Below, one piece after another: positions 8,935 through 17,327 of a DNA stretch of 64,000 nt; within the stretch, counting starts at the first letter, position 1; every line of letters begins with the position of its first letter. A model generated the notes under the pieces. It was not told the origin of the DNA. It ran no database searches and was given only the letters and a program-made list of their open reading frames with translations. Location of the stretch: positions 248,001-312,000 of the forward strand of contig JBFXCS010000002.1 of the NCBI GenBank assembly GCA_050181915.1. Direction: 5' to 3'. Source of the stretch: JBFXCS01 sp050181915. GTDB lineage: Bacteria; Actinomycetota; Thermoleophilia; Miltoncostaeales; Miltoncostaeaceae. The translations under genes and the position numbers were made by a program.

Positions 8935-9330
8935 ATGCCCGCCGTCCCCGCCTCGCACGAGGACCTTCTCGACGTGCCCTACGCCACCCTCGCGACCCTC
9001 GACGCGGCGGGACGCCCCCAGCTGTCGCAGATCGCGTTTCTCGCCGAGGACGGCGTCGTCCGGATCTCCCTCAACGAGACGCGGGCGAAGACGCGCAACC
9101 TGCTGCGCAACCCCGAGGCGAACGTGCTGATCCTCGATCCGCAGAACCCGGGCCGCTACCTGGAGATCGCCGGTGAGGCCGAGGTGGTGCCGGACGACGA
9201 CCTCAGCTTCGTGGCCCGCGCCGGGGAGAAGTACGGTCAGGACTTCCGCCGGCACGACGGCCCCGGCGAGCGGCGCTACGCCGTGACCATCCACCCGCGC
9301 AGGGTGTACGCCGCCGACGTCTTCGGCTGA
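8935..9330 (+). CDS. PPOX-class pyridoxamine 5'-phosphate oxidase-like flavin/F420 protein
   Basis: 131 residues, with GGAGGTG at 8920-8926 ahead of ATG 8935. It has the split-barrel pattern of PPOX-class F420-dependent enzymes: YATLATLDAAGRPQLSQIAF, then KTRNLLRNPEANVLILDP and YLEIAGEAEVV. Members of the group bind F420, FMN or heme and reduce small substrates such as biliverdin, so substrate and cofactor cannot be fixed here. It is convergent with asd. Confidence 0.85.
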   Translation: MPAVPASHEDLLDVPYATLATLDAAGRPQLSQIAFLAEDGVVRISLNETRAKTRNLLRNPEANVLILDPQNPGRYLEIAGEAEVVPDDDLSFVARAGEKYGQDFRRHDGPGERRYAVTIHPRRVYAADVFG

Positions 9331-9360
9331 GGTCGCCCGCGTCTCGACGCCGGCCGTCGC

Positions 9361-10368
9361 CTAGAGCCAGCCCCTCGTGACCAGCGACTCGGCGATCTGG
9401 ACGGCGTTGGTGGCGGCGCCCTTGCGCAGGTTGTCGCTCGAGAACCACAGCACCAGGCCGCGCTCGTGGGAGGAGTCCTCGCGGATGCGGCCCACCAGCA
9501 CGTCGTCGCGGCCGGTCGCCTCGCGCGGCAGCGGGTAGCGGTTGAGGGCGGGCTCGTCGACCAGCACCACGCCGGGCGCCCCGACCAGCAGGTTGCGCGC
9601 CTGCTCGGCGGTGAGCCTGTCGCTCGTCTCGATGTGGACCGCCGCCGAGTGCGCCTGCAGCACCGGCACGCGCACGCAGGTGGCGCTCACCCGCAGGTCC
9701 GGCAGGCCCAGCATCTTGCGCGTCTCGGCCGCGACCTTGCGCTCCTCACCCGTGTAGCCGCTCTCGTCGAAGACGTCGATGTGCGGCAGCACGTTGAAGG
9801 CGATCGGATGCGGGTAGACCGACGGGTCGGGCTCGTCGCCGGCGAGGAAGCCGGTCGCCTGCTCGCGCAGCTCGCGCACGGCGGCGGCGCCGGTGCCGCT
9901 CACCGACTGGTAGCTCGACACCACCACCCGCTCCAGGCCGGCGGCCGCGGCGAGCGGCTTGAGCGCCACCACCAGGGGCGCGGCGATGCAGTTGGGGTTG
10001 GCCACGATGCCCTGGTGGCCCTCCAGGGCCCCCTCGTTCACCTCGGGCACCACCAGCGGCACCGCCGGGTCCATCCGGTAGGCGCTGGAGTTGTCGATCA
10101 CGACCGCGCCGGCCTCGACGGCGGCCGGGGCGAAGGCCCGCGAGCGGGTGGCCCCGGCCGAGAAGAGCGCGATCTGGATGCCCTCGAACGAGTCCTCGGT
10201 GAGCGTGCGCACCCGCCGCGGCTGGCCGAGGTAGTCGAGCTCGACGCCCTCGCTGCGCTCCGAGGCGAGGGGGCGCAGCTCCGTCACCGGGAAGCCGCGC
10301 TCCTCCAGCACCCGCAGCATGGTCCCGCCCACGGCGCCGGTGGCGCCCACCACCGCGACGTTAAACAT
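9361..10368 (-). CDS. asd: Aspartate-semialdehyde dehydrogenase
   Basis: 335 residues, full length. It reduces aspartyl-4-phosphate with NADPH to aspartate semialdehyde, the branch point to lysine/DAP, threonine and methionine. The NADP motif VVGATGAVGGTMLRVL is at the N-terminus and the catalytic cysteine in ANPNCIAAPLVVALKPL. Its start overlaps the end of lysC by 8 bp, the classic ask-asd arrangement, so the first two steps of the aspartate pathway are co-expressed. Confidence 0.97.
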   Translation of the reverse strand: MFNVAVVGATGAVGGTMLRVLEERGFPVTELRPLASERSEGVELDYLGQPRRVRTLTEDSFEGIQIALFSAGATRSRAFAPAAVEAGAVVIDNSSAYRMDPAVPLVVPEVNEGALEGHQGIVANPNCIAAPLVVALKPLAAAAGLERVVVSSYQSVSGTGAAAVRELREQATGFLAGDEPDPSVYPHPIAFNVLPHIDVFDESGYTGEERKVAAETRKMLGLPDLRVSATCVRVPVLQAHSAAVHIETSDRLTAEQARNLLVGAPGVVLVDEPALNRYPLPREATGRDDVLVGRIREDSSHERGLVLWFSSDNLRKGAATNAVQIAESLVTRGWL

Positions 10369-11605
10369 CGGCGCGCACCGCCCCGGCGGCGCCGCGGCGC
10401 GCCGCCTCGCTCTCGAGGTCGAAGGCGTCGTGCAGCGCCCGCACCGCCCGCTCCACCTCGCGCCGGTCGATGACCACGGTGATGCGGATGGTGGAGGTGT
10501 CGATCATCTGCAGGTTGATCCCCTGCTCGGCCAGGACGCGGAACATCTTGGCCGCGACGCCGGGCTCCGACTTCATGCCGGCGCCGACCAGGGTGACCTT
10601 GCCGATCTGGTCGTCGCTGGTGACCTCGCGGTAGTCGAGCTCGCCGCGCATCCCCTCGAGCACGTCGAGGGAGGTGCGCAGCTCGTCGAGCGGCACCGTG
10701 AACGACAGGGACGCGCCGTGCACGTCGCTCTGGTTCTGGATGATCGTGTCCACGTTGACCTGGCGGTCGGCGAGGGCCGTGAAGATGCGGGCCGCGACGC
10801 CCGGCACGTTCTCGACGCCGGACACCGTGACCTTGGCCTCGTCGCTCTTGTGCGCGATTCCCGAGACGATCGCCTTCTCCATGCCCGGTGTCTCCTTCGT
10901 GATCCAGGTCCCCTCCTCCGGCAGGAAGGAGGAGCGCACGTGCAGCGGCACGTCGTGGCGCCGCGCGAACTCCACCGACCGCAGGGCCAGCACCTTCGAC
11001 CCCATGGCCGCCATCTCCAGCATCTCCTCGTGGCTGATCAGCGGCAGCTTCGCGGCATCCGGCTCGATGCGCGGATCGGCGGTGAACACGCCGGTGACGT
11101 CCGTGTAGATCTCGCAGACGTCGGCGCCGAGCGCCGCGGCCAGCGCGACCGCCGTGGTGTCGGAGCCGCCGCGCCCGAGGGTCGTGACGTTCTTCTCGGT
11201 CGAGACGCCCTGGAAGCCCGCCACCAGCACGATGTGGCCCTCGTCGAGCGCCTCGCGCAGCCGGTCGCCGCGGATCTCCAGGATCTTCGCCTTGGTGTGG
11301 GCCGCGTCGGTGACGATGCCGGCCTGCGAGCCCGTGAACGACCGGGCCTCGTGGCCCAGGTCGTGCAGCGCCATCGCCATCAGGGCGCACGAGATGCGCT
11401 CCCCGGTGGAGAGCAGCATGTCCATCTCGCGCGGATCGGGCCGGTCGGAGATCTCGCCCGCCAGCGCGACCAGCCCGTCGGTGGTCTTGCCGCGCGCCGA
11501 CACGACGGCCACGACGTCGTCGCCCGACTCCCGCGCCGCCGCGATCCGCCGGGCCACGTTCTTGATCTTCTCCGCATCGGCGACCGAGCTTCCGCCGAAC
11601 TTCAT
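10361..11605 (-). CDS. lysC: Aspartate kinase with tandem ACT domains
   Basis: 414 residues. It phosphorylates aspartate, the first step to lysine, threonine and methionine. The N-terminal kinase motif MKFGGSSVADAEKIKNVA is followed by GRGGSDTTAVALAAAL. Two C-terminal ACT domains (around QVNVDTIIQN and GINLQMIDTSTIRIT) suggest feedback control by end-product amino acids. An internal start for a separate beta subunit, known in related kinases, is possible but not proven. No lysine riboswitch-like leader was seen in the 80 bp upstream. Confidence 0.96.
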   Translation of the reverse strand: MKFGGSSVADAEKIKNVARRIAAARESGDDVVAVVSARGKTTDGLVALAGEISDRPDPREMDMLLSTGERISCALMAMALHDLGHEARSFTGSQAGIVTDAAHTKAKILEIRGDRLREALDEGHIVLVAGFQGVSTEKNVTTLGRGGSDTTAVALAAALGADVCEIYTDVTGVFTADPRIEPDAAKLPLISHEEMLEMAAMGSKVLALRSVEFARRHDVPLHVRSSFLPEEGTWITKETPGMEKAIVSGIAHKSDEAKVTVSGVENVPGVAARIFTALADRQVNVDTIIQNQSDVHGASLSFTVPLDELRTSLDVLEGMRGELDYREVTSDDQIGKVTLVGAGMKSEPGVAAKMFRVLAEQGINLQMIDTSTIRITVVIDRREVERAVRALHDAFDLESEAARRGAAGAVRADV

Positions 11606-11686
11606 CGTCCTCAGGCCGATGGCCGCGTCCTCCTCACCCGACGTTCTCAGGGCCGACCCGGGATGGTAGCCGAGCCGGGTGGCCGG

Positions 11687-12667
11687 TCAGAGCCAGCGGA
11701 TGCGCCGAAACAGCGCCAGCAGCCCCGCGATGACCGCCACGGGCAGCACCACGCCGAGGGCCACGAACCACCTGGGGCCGCCCACGTGGTCCACCATCCA
11801 GCCGAAGTTCTGGCCGAAGAACCCGGTCAGGAAGCTGAGCGGCAGGAACACGCCGGAGATCACCGCCAGCTTCTCCATCACCCGGTTCATGCGGTTGTTG
11901 ACCGTGCCGAGGTACACGTCGGTGGCGGCCTGGGCGGAGTCGCGGGCGCCGTCCAGGGCGTCGGAGATGCGCACCATGCGCTCGTACGAGCCCCGGAAGC
12001 GGCGCGACAGCTCGCGGGTCATGCCCGGCACCTCGTCCGGCTCGGCGTCGGTGAGCCGCCCCAGCAGATCGCGCTGGGGCATCACCACCCGGCGCAGCCT
12101 GCCGAGGCGGCGGCGGATCTCGAGGATGCGCCGCTGCACCCCGTCGGTGCGGTCCTGGATGGCCAGGTCGGTGAGGTCCTCGCCCCGCTCATCGAGGTCG
12201 GCGATCAGCGGCACCAGGCCGGCGACCAGGTGGTCGACGATCCTGTGCAGGGCGGCGGCGGGCGCCGATTCGCCGGACCAGCGGGGAGCGAGGCCCATCA
12301 CCTCGTCGACGGCCGGGCAGGCCTGCCGGTGCAGGGTGACCATCCCCCGCCGGCTCACCAGGCAGTGCACCTCGACGAGGTCGTCGGCGTCGAGCCCCTC
12401 CGCCGGGCTGCCGTAGGCGATCACCAGCGCGGAGTGGTCGCTGCCGTAGAGCAGCGGCCGGCGCCCCCAGTAGTCGTGGGAGGCGTCCGCCGGAGGCCGC
12501 GGTATGCCGAGCGATTCGTGGAGCTCCGCGACCTCGCCCTCGGTGGGCGCCTCCAGGTCGAGCCACACGAACTCGCCCCGCGCGGCCGCCTCGCCCAGGG
12601 CCCGCGCCGATGAGTCGTCGATCGGCCGGCCGTCGATGAGGGCCCGCCGCCGCGCCGCCGCCGTCAC
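11687..12667 (-). CDS. CorA-family divalent cation transporter
   Basis: 326 residues from a GTG that overlaps the recR stop (GTGA). A long soluble, helix-rich N-domain is followed by two C-terminal membrane segments. The pore signature after TM1 reads LTGFFGQNFGWM, so the usual GMN loop is GQN, a variant that leaves Mg versus other metal specificity open. The C-terminus RRIRWL is basic and cytosolic, as in CorA. It is inserted between recR and lysC, apparently co-transcribed without an obvious functional link. Confidence 0.85.
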   Translation of the reverse strand: MTAAARRRALIDGRPIDDSSARALGEAAARGEFVWLDLEAPTEGEVAELHESLGIPRPPADASHDYWGRRPLLYGSDHSALVIAYGSPAEGLDADDLVEVHCLVSRRGMVTLHRQACPAVDEVMGLAPRWSGESAPAAALHRIVDHLVAGLVPLIADLDERGEDLTDLAIQDRTDGVQRRILEIRRRLGRLRRVVMPQRDLLGRLTDAEPDEVPGMTRELSRRFRGSYERMVRISDALDGARDSAQAATDVYLGTVNNRMNRVMEKLAVISGVFLPLSFLTGFFGQNFGWMVDHVGGPRWFVALGVVLPVAVIAGLLALFRRIRWL

Positions 12668-13254
12668 AGCTCGCGCCGCCCCAGCAGCGCCCGGCCCAGG
12701 GTGAGCTCGTCGGCGTGCTCCAGGTCGGCGCCCACCGGCAGGCCGCTCGCCAGGCGCGTCACCCGCACCCGCCCGCGCACCAGGTCGGCGAGGTAGAGGG
12801 CGGTGGCCTCGCCCGACATGGTCGGGTTGGTGGCGATCACCAGCTCGGTGACGCCGTCGGCGTCGATGCGGGCGACCAGCTCCGTGATGCGCAGGTCCTC
12901 CGGGTCGACCCCGTCGATCGGCGACAGGGCGCCGCCCAGCACGTGGTAGCGGCCGCGGAACTCGTGGGTGCGCTCGATCGGCAGGATCGCCGAGGGCTCC
13001 TCCACGGCGCACAGCAGGGTCGGGTCGCGGCGCGGGTCGGCGCAGATCGGGCACAGCTCGGCCTCGGCGAAGCTGAAGCACACCGAGCAGGGGCGCAGCC
13101 GCTCGGACATGTCGGCGATCGCCTCCGAGAGGGCGCGGGCGCGCTCGGCGGGCGCCTTCATGAGGTGGAAGGCGAGCCGCTGGGCGCTGCGCGGACCGAT
13201 GCCGGGGAGGCGGGAGAGCTCGGACACGAGCCGCTCGATGGTGGGCGTCAGCAC
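12664..13254 (-). CDS. recR: Recombination mediator RecR
   Basis: 196 residues, the standard length. Works with RecF/RecO to load RecA at single-strand gaps. The helix-hairpin-helix LSRLPGIGPRSAQRLAFHL lies at residues 13-31. A four-cysteine zinc finger (CSVCFSFAEAELCPIC) follows, then a TOPRIM domain with VIATNPTMSGEATALYL. It lies downstream of ybaB and dnaX, an arrangement conserved across bacteria. Confidence 0.97.
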   Translation of the reverse strand: MLTPTIERLVSELSRLPGIGPRSAQRLAFHLMKAPAERARALSEAIADMSERLRPCSVCFSFAEAELCPICADPRRDPTLLCAVEEPSAILPIERTHEFRGRYHVLGGALSPIDGVDPEDLRITELVARIDADGVTELVIATNPTMSGEATALYLADLVRGRVRVTRLASGLPVGADLEHADELTLGRALLGRREL

Positions 13255-13282
13255 GCGCAGGCCGTCCCCGGGAGCCCGGCTC

Positions 13283-13609
13283 TCAGAGCCCGGGGATCCC
13301 CAGGCCGGAGAGGCCGCCGGCGACGCTGCCGATGCGGTCGTTGGCCAGCTGCTGGGCCGAGCGCATCGCCTCGTTCACGGCGGCGACGATCACGTCCTGC
13401 AGCATCTCCACGTCCTCCGGGTCGACGGCGGCCGGGTCGATCGTGATCTCCAGCAGCTCCAGGCCGCCGCTCACCCGCGCCGTGACGGCGCCGCCGCCGG
13501 CGGAGGCCGTGACCGACTCCTGCTGCAGCTCCTGCTGCACGCGGGCCATGTCGGCCTGCATCTTCTGCATCTGCTTCATCATCTTCTGGGGGTTCATGCC
13601 GGATCCCAT
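13283..13609 (-). CDS. YbaB/EbfC-family nucleoid-associated protein
   Basis: 108 residues. AGGAGG lies 7 nt before ATG 13609, which favours this start over the internal Met four codons later. The N-terminal coiled coil is Met/Gln-rich (MMKQMQKMQADMARVQQ), followed by the conserved core VTARVSGGLELLEITIDPA. The family forms DNA-binding dimers. It sits between dnaX and recR, its usual place. Confidence 0.93.
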   Translation of the reverse strand: MGSGMNPQKMMKQMQKMQADMARVQQELQQESVTASAGGGAVTARVSGGLELLEITIDPAAVDPEDVEMLQDVIVAAVNEAMRSAQQLANDRIGSVAGGLSGLGIPGL

Positions 13610-13698
13610 CGGGGGGCCTCCTCACTTAGAGCACGTAACAGAATGACGCGGGGTCGTTCGGCCGCGAAAACCGAGCAGTCCGAGGACGCAGGGAGGGT

Positions 13699-13720
13699 GC
13701 GATACCCACGGCGGTATCGC
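13699..13720 (-). other. Hairpin in the dnaX-ybaB intergenic region
   Basis: Perfect 8-bp inverted repeat GCGATACC (13699-13706) and GGTATCGC (13713-13720) with a 6-nt loop, inside a 186-bp gap between dnaX and ybaB. No T-run on either side. It may be a transcript-processing site, weak terminator or regulatory stem; the gap otherwise holds nothing recognisable. Confidence 0.4.
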
Positions 13721-13795
13721 CCCGACCGAGGACGTGGAGAGCGATGAGTTTGCAGCGAGCCGACGGCCGCGCGCATCCTGTTGGGTGCTCTCAGG

Positions 13796-15619
13796 TCACG
13801 CATTCTCGGGTCCGCCCTCCTCGACGGCGCCGAACATCGACTTGAACTCCTCGAGCAGCGCGTCGTCGTCGCGGGGCGCCGGCGGCCCCGACGGCTCACG
13901 GGGCGCCGGCGCGGCGCCGACCACGAACTCCACCGCCAGCGCCTCGCCGGCCACCGTCGCCAGCGCGTCGCGCACCCGGTCGCGGTGCTCGCTCTTGGCG
14001 AGCATGTCGGCCCGGATGCCGCTCGTCACCTGCACCGTGACGGCGCCGTCGGCCACCCGGGCGGGGCGGGAGCCGTCGAGCATCCCGCGGGTGGGCGGCG
14101 CCTCGCGCTCGAGCGCGTCGAGCACGATCGGCCAGAGGCGCTCGACGTGGCCCAGGTCGAGCGAGCCCGCGGGCGGGGCGGCGGGGGGCGGCGGGGCGGC
14201 CTCCTCCTCTCCGTCCGGCGGCGGGGCGTCCGCGTAGGAGGGGGGCGGCCGCTCCTCGTCGACGGGCTCGGGCGGCGGCGCCGGAGCCTCGGGGGCCGGG
14301 GCCACGGGCTCGGGGGCCGGGGCCGCCGGCTCCGGCTCGGGGGCGGCGGCCACCGGCGGGGCGGGCGCCGCGGGGGCGGACGGAGCGGGGGCGGGCGGAG
14401 CGGGGGCGGGCGGAGCGGGGGCGGCGGGGGCGGGCCGGGGCGGGGCGGGCGCCGCGGGGCGCCCCGCCTCCAGGGCATCGAGCCGGGCCGCCAGCGCGTG
14501 CAGGTGGGGGTCCAGGGCCGGCCGCGCCAGGCGGGCGGCGACCAGCTCCAGCTGCAGGCGCGGGTCGGCGCCCCCCTGGCGGATGCGCAGCTGGGCGTCG
14601 GCCAGCAGGTCGAGGCCGCGCACCACCTGGGCGTCGGGCAGCTGGTTCGCCTGGGCCTGGAGGCGGGCGACCTCCTCGGGCGAGAAGGCCCACTCGTCGC
14701 GCGCCCGGGCCCCCTGCTGCAGCAGGCACACGTAGCGCAGGTGGGTCACCAGGCCGCGCAGCGCCTGCTCCGGATCGACCGGCCCGTCGAGGGTGCTCTC
14801 CAGCAGCTCGAACGCGCCGGCCGCGTCGCCGCCGGCCATCAGGTCGACCAGCTCGAACACCGACTCGCGCGACACCGCCCCGATCAGCTCGAGGGCGTCG
14901 GCCGCCTCCACCCGGTCGCCCGCGTAGGTGGCGATCTGGTCGAGCAGCCCCAGGGCGTCGCGGTACGAGCCGTCGGCCGCCCGGGCCAGGATGTCGAGCG
15001 CCGACTCGGTGGTGTGGATGCCCTCGGCCCGCGCGACCCGGTCCAGCACCTTGACCAGGGCCGGCAGGCCCGGCTTGCGCAGCACGTAGTGCTGCAGCCG
15101 CGAGCGGATGGTGCCCAGGATGTCCCAGGGGTGGGTGGTGCAGAGGATCACGATCAGGTGCGGCGGCGGCTCCTCCAGCGTCTTCAGCAGCGCGCTCGCC
15201 GCCTGATCCTGGATCTGGTGGGCCTCGTCCATGATCGTGATGCGGTAGCGGCAGGCCACCGGCGCGTAGCGCACCGTCTCGAGCCACTCGCGCATCTCGT
15301 CGATGCGGCGGGCGCTGGAGGCGGCGTCCACCTCCACCACGTCCAGCCAGTCCGGCTGGCCGGTGCGCCGGCACGAGTCGCACCGGCCGCACGGCTCAGC
15401 CGTCGGGCCCGGGCTGGCCTGGCAGTTGAGGCAGCGCGCCAGGATGCGCGCCGTCGTCGTCTTGCCGGTGCCGCGGGGGCCCGAGAACAGGTAGCCCTGG
15501 GCGGGACGGCCGGCGCGCAGCGCGTTGCCGAGGGCCCGCGCCACGTGGTCCTGGCCCACCATGTCCGCGAAGGTCGCGGGACGATGGCGGTTGTAGAGGC
15601 TGGTTCCGGGCTCCGTCAT
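13796..15619 (-). CDS. dnaX: DNA polymerase III subunit gamma/tau
   Basis: 607 residues. Clamp-loader ATPase subunit. RPATFADMVGQDHVARALGNA is the usual N-terminus, followed by Walker A GPRGTGKTTTARIL, a four-cysteine zinc module (CLNC then CGRCDSCRR), DEAH-type Walker B (IMDEAHQIQ) and sensor/arginine finger GTIRSRLQHY. Domain III follows. An Ala/Pro/Glu-rich linker spans roughly residues 380-480, before a tau-like C-domain. Whether a shorter gamma form is made by frameshifting cannot be judged. An SRP RNA gene lies just upstream. Confidence 0.96.
   Translation of the reverse strand: MTEPGTSLYNRHRPATFADMVGQDHVARALGNALRAGRPAQGYLFSGPRGTGKTTTARILARCLNCQASPGPTAEPCGRCDSCRRTGQPDWLDVVEVDAASSARRIDEMREWLETVRYAPVACRYRITIMDEAHQIQDQAASALLKTLEEPPPHLIVILCTTHPWDILGTIRSRLQHYVLRKPGLPALVKVLDRVARAEGIHTTESALDILARAADGSYRDALGLLDQIATYAGDRVEAADALELIGAVSRESVFELVDLMAGGDAAGAFELLESTLDGPVDPEQALRGLVTHLRYVCLLQQGARARDEWAFSPEEVARLQAQANQLPDAQVVRGLDLLADAQLRIRQGGADPRLQLELVAARLARPALDPHLHALAARLDALEAGRPAAPAPPRPAPAAPAPPAPAPPAPAPSAPAAPAPPVAAAPEPEPAAPAPEPVAPAPEAPAPPPEPVDEERPPPSYADAPPPDGEEEAAPPPPAAPPAGSLDLGHVERLWPIVLDALEREAPPTRGMLDGSRPARVADGAVTVQVTSGIRADMLAKSEHRDRVRDALATVAGEALAVEFVVGAAPAPREPSGPPAPRDDDALLEEFKSMFGAVEEGGPENA
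14382..14425 (-). repeat. 15-bp tandem repeat inside dnaX linker
   Basis: Two exact copies and one near copy of GGAGCGGGGGCGGGC (plus strand) at 14382, 14397 and 14412. They encode APAPP-type repeats of the disordered DnaX linker. Copy number is likely variable by slippage. Confidence 0.7.
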
Positions 15620-15651
15620 GGGGAACCCGGAACGCTATCGCCAATCAAAAA

Positions 15652-15927
15652 GTGCGACCGTGCACCCGTCGTCGAAGCGCGATCCACGGATGGGTCTCGA
15701 GTCGCCTGCTCCGGCGAGGTTGCCCCACTGCGCGTACGCGGGTCCGCTTAAGGCTGCTTCCTTCCGGACCTGACCTGGTTCGCGGTCGCGCACCGAATGG
15801 GACCTCGCCATCAACGCCGCTCTTCTCGAGACCGAACCCCCTGGGCCGGCCCCTCGGACGGGAATTGAGCCCCGCTGTAGCGGATTGCGGGTACAGGGCA
15901 CCGCTAGCTCCCCGCCTAGCACGGTCA
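15652..15927 (-). ncRNA. ffs: Large-type bacterial signal recognition particle RNA (with Alu domain)
   Basis: On the minus strand the helix-8 core GGTCAGGTCCGGAAGGAAG (complement of 15752-15775) is unmistakable SRP RNA. It sits in a 97-nt stem whose ends GGCGAGGT and ACCTCGCC pair (15809 with 15713). Upstream, the Alu-domain signature with TGTACCCGCAATCCGCT and GGGGCTCAATTCCC lies at about 15866-15917. The ends GACCGTGC (15926-15919) and GCACGGTC (15663-15656) pair and are followed by five T residues (15651-15647), a terminator. The RNA is therefore about 275 nt, not the about 100-nt 4.5S form. A -10-like TATCCT lies at 15940-15935. Confidence 0.9.
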
Positions 15928-15980
15928 CGCGGGCAGGATAGTCCACCGGCCTGCGCCGCGCGAGCCCGCGCGGCGACGCC

Positions 15981-16262
15981 TCAGCGCCCGCGCCTGCGGC
16001 GCGGCGACGGCACCTGGGGCGTGACCCGCTCTCCGCGCCTGCGCACCATGCCCGCGCCGAAGATCGCCGCGACCCCCGCGCCGATCATGGCCGTGGTCAC
16101 CGCGATGTAGAGCCAGCCGCGCACCCCCGAGCCCTCGCCGGTGAGGGCGATGATCGCCCACATCAGGCTGCCCCACCCGGCGCCCAGGGCGGCGCCGATC
16201 AGCAGCAGCCGGAACCGCGAGACAGGGGCGGGCCGGTCGGCGGGTGCGGAGCTCTTTGCCAT
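15981..16262 (-). CDS. Small two-helix membrane protein, function unknown
   Basis: 93 residues. Two hydrophobic segments (about 18-42 and 50-70) join through a short loop, with a basic tail RRRGRR-like end. No family recognised. It lies upstream of the SRP RNA gene on the same strand and is divergent from the aldo/keto reductase. Confidence 0.6.
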   Translation of the reverse strand: MAKSSAPADRPAPVSRFRLLLIGAALGAGWGSLMWAIIALTGEGSGVRGWLYIAVTTAMIGAGVAAIFGAGMVRRRGERVTPQVPSPRRRRGR

Positions 16263-16333
16263 GCCGCGGCGAGTCTAGTGGCGTCCACGACGAAATGCGC
16301 AGCGCGGCGGGGCCCCCGCCGATCCCCACCGCA

Positions 16334-16339
16334 TAGGGT
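16334..16339 (+). promoter_or_regulatory. Candidate -10 for a leaderless transcript
   Basis: TAGGGT ends 6 nt before ATG 16346, so transcription would begin at or next to the start codon. No ribosome binding site is visible. The -35 is unclear. Confidence 0.35.
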
Positions 16340-16345
16340 GGGCGC

Positions 16346-17293
16346 ATGACCGATCTCAGAACCCTCGGCGACGGCCTCCCGCCCGTGTCGCCCCTCACGC
16401 TCGGCGGCAACTCGCTCGGTTGGGGCGCCGACGAGGACGCCTCGTTCCAGGTGCTCGACGCCTACGTCGCGGGCGGCGGCAACCACATCGACACGGCCAA
16501 CAACTACTCGGCGTGGGTGCCGGGCCACCACGGCGGCGAGTCGGAGCGCGTCATCGGCCGCTGGCTCGCGTCGGGGCGGCGCCGCGACGAGGTGGTGATC
16601 GCCTCGAAGGTGGGCATGGCCATCGGCGAGGTGGGCGGCGGCCTCACCCGCGACTTCATCCTGCGCGAGGCGGAGGGGTCGCTCGAGCGCCTGCAGACCG
16701 ACCGCATCGACCTCTACTACGCGCACGAGGACGACCCGGCGACGCCGCTGGCCGAGACCCTCGGCGCCTTCGCCGAGCTGCTCGACCAGGGCATGGTGGG
16801 CGCGGTCGCCGCCTCCAACTACCCCGCCGCGCGCCTGGCCGAGGCGCGCGAGCTGGCCGAGCGCGAGGGCCTGCCCCGCTTCGTGGCCTACCAGGGCCAC
16901 TACAACCTGATTGAGCGCGACGCCTACGAGGGCGCCGTCGAGGCCGAGACGGCCGGCCGCGGCCTGGGCACGCTCAGCTACTACAGCCTCGCCCGCGGCT
17001 TCCTCACCGGCAAGTACCGGCCCGGGCGGCCGCTGCCCGACAGCCCCCGCGTGCCCGGCGTCACCGGCAGCTACCTCAACGAGCGGGGCGAGGCGGTGCT
17101 GGCGGCGGTCGACGCGGTCGCGTCCGAGACGGGGGCGAGCCCGGCGCAGGTGTCGCTCGCCTGGCTCCTGAACCGCGTCACCTCGGCCATCGCGAGCGCC
17201 ACGCGGCCCGACCAGGTGGCCGAGCTGCTGGGCGCCGCCGAGGTGGAGCTGACCCCCGACCAGGTGGAGCGGCTCACGGCGTCCGCGGCGTAG
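16346..17293 (+). CDS. Aldo/keto reductase
   Basis: 315 residues, a TIM-barrel NAD(P)H oxidoreductase. The catalytic tetrad is visible: Asp and Tyr in HIDTANNYS, Lys in IASKVG, His in LYYAHEDD. The C-terminal NADPH-binding loop includes AIASATRPDQVAELLGAAEVELT. Substrate is unknown. It is probably translated from a leaderless mRNA and ends just before a convergent nitrilase gene. Confidence 0.92.
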   Translation: MTDLRTLGDGLPPVSPLTLGGNSLGWGADEDASFQVLDAYVAGGGNHIDTANNYSAWVPGHHGGESERVIGRWLASGRRRDEVVIASKVGMAIGEVGGGLTRDFILREAEGSLERLQTDRIDLYYAHEDDPATPLAETLGAFAELLDQGMVGAVAASNYPAARLAEARELAEREGLPRFVAYQGHYNLIERDAYEGAVEAETAGRGLGTLSYYSLARGFLTGKYRPGRPLPDSPRVPGVTGSYLNERGEAVLAAVDAVASETGASPAQVSLAWLLNRVTSAIASATRPDQVAELLGAAEVELTPDQVERLTASAA

Positions 17294-17327
17294 CCGGGGC
17301 CGCTCCGCGGGGGCGGATCGCTCCCGC

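Noticed and set aside
11606..11686. Possible lysine riboswitch before lysC.
   Set aside because: The 80-bp interval is too short and lacks the conserved elements; only a weak 6-bp stem is present.
13796..15619. Programmed frameshift in dnaX to make gamma.
   Set aside because: No A-rich slippery sequence with a following stem can be identified in the GC-rich linker.
15835..15927. tRNA-like segment near the SRP RNA.
   Set aside because: GGGGTTCGG lacks the T-loop A and cannot form an acceptor stem; it belongs to the SRP RNA Alu domain.
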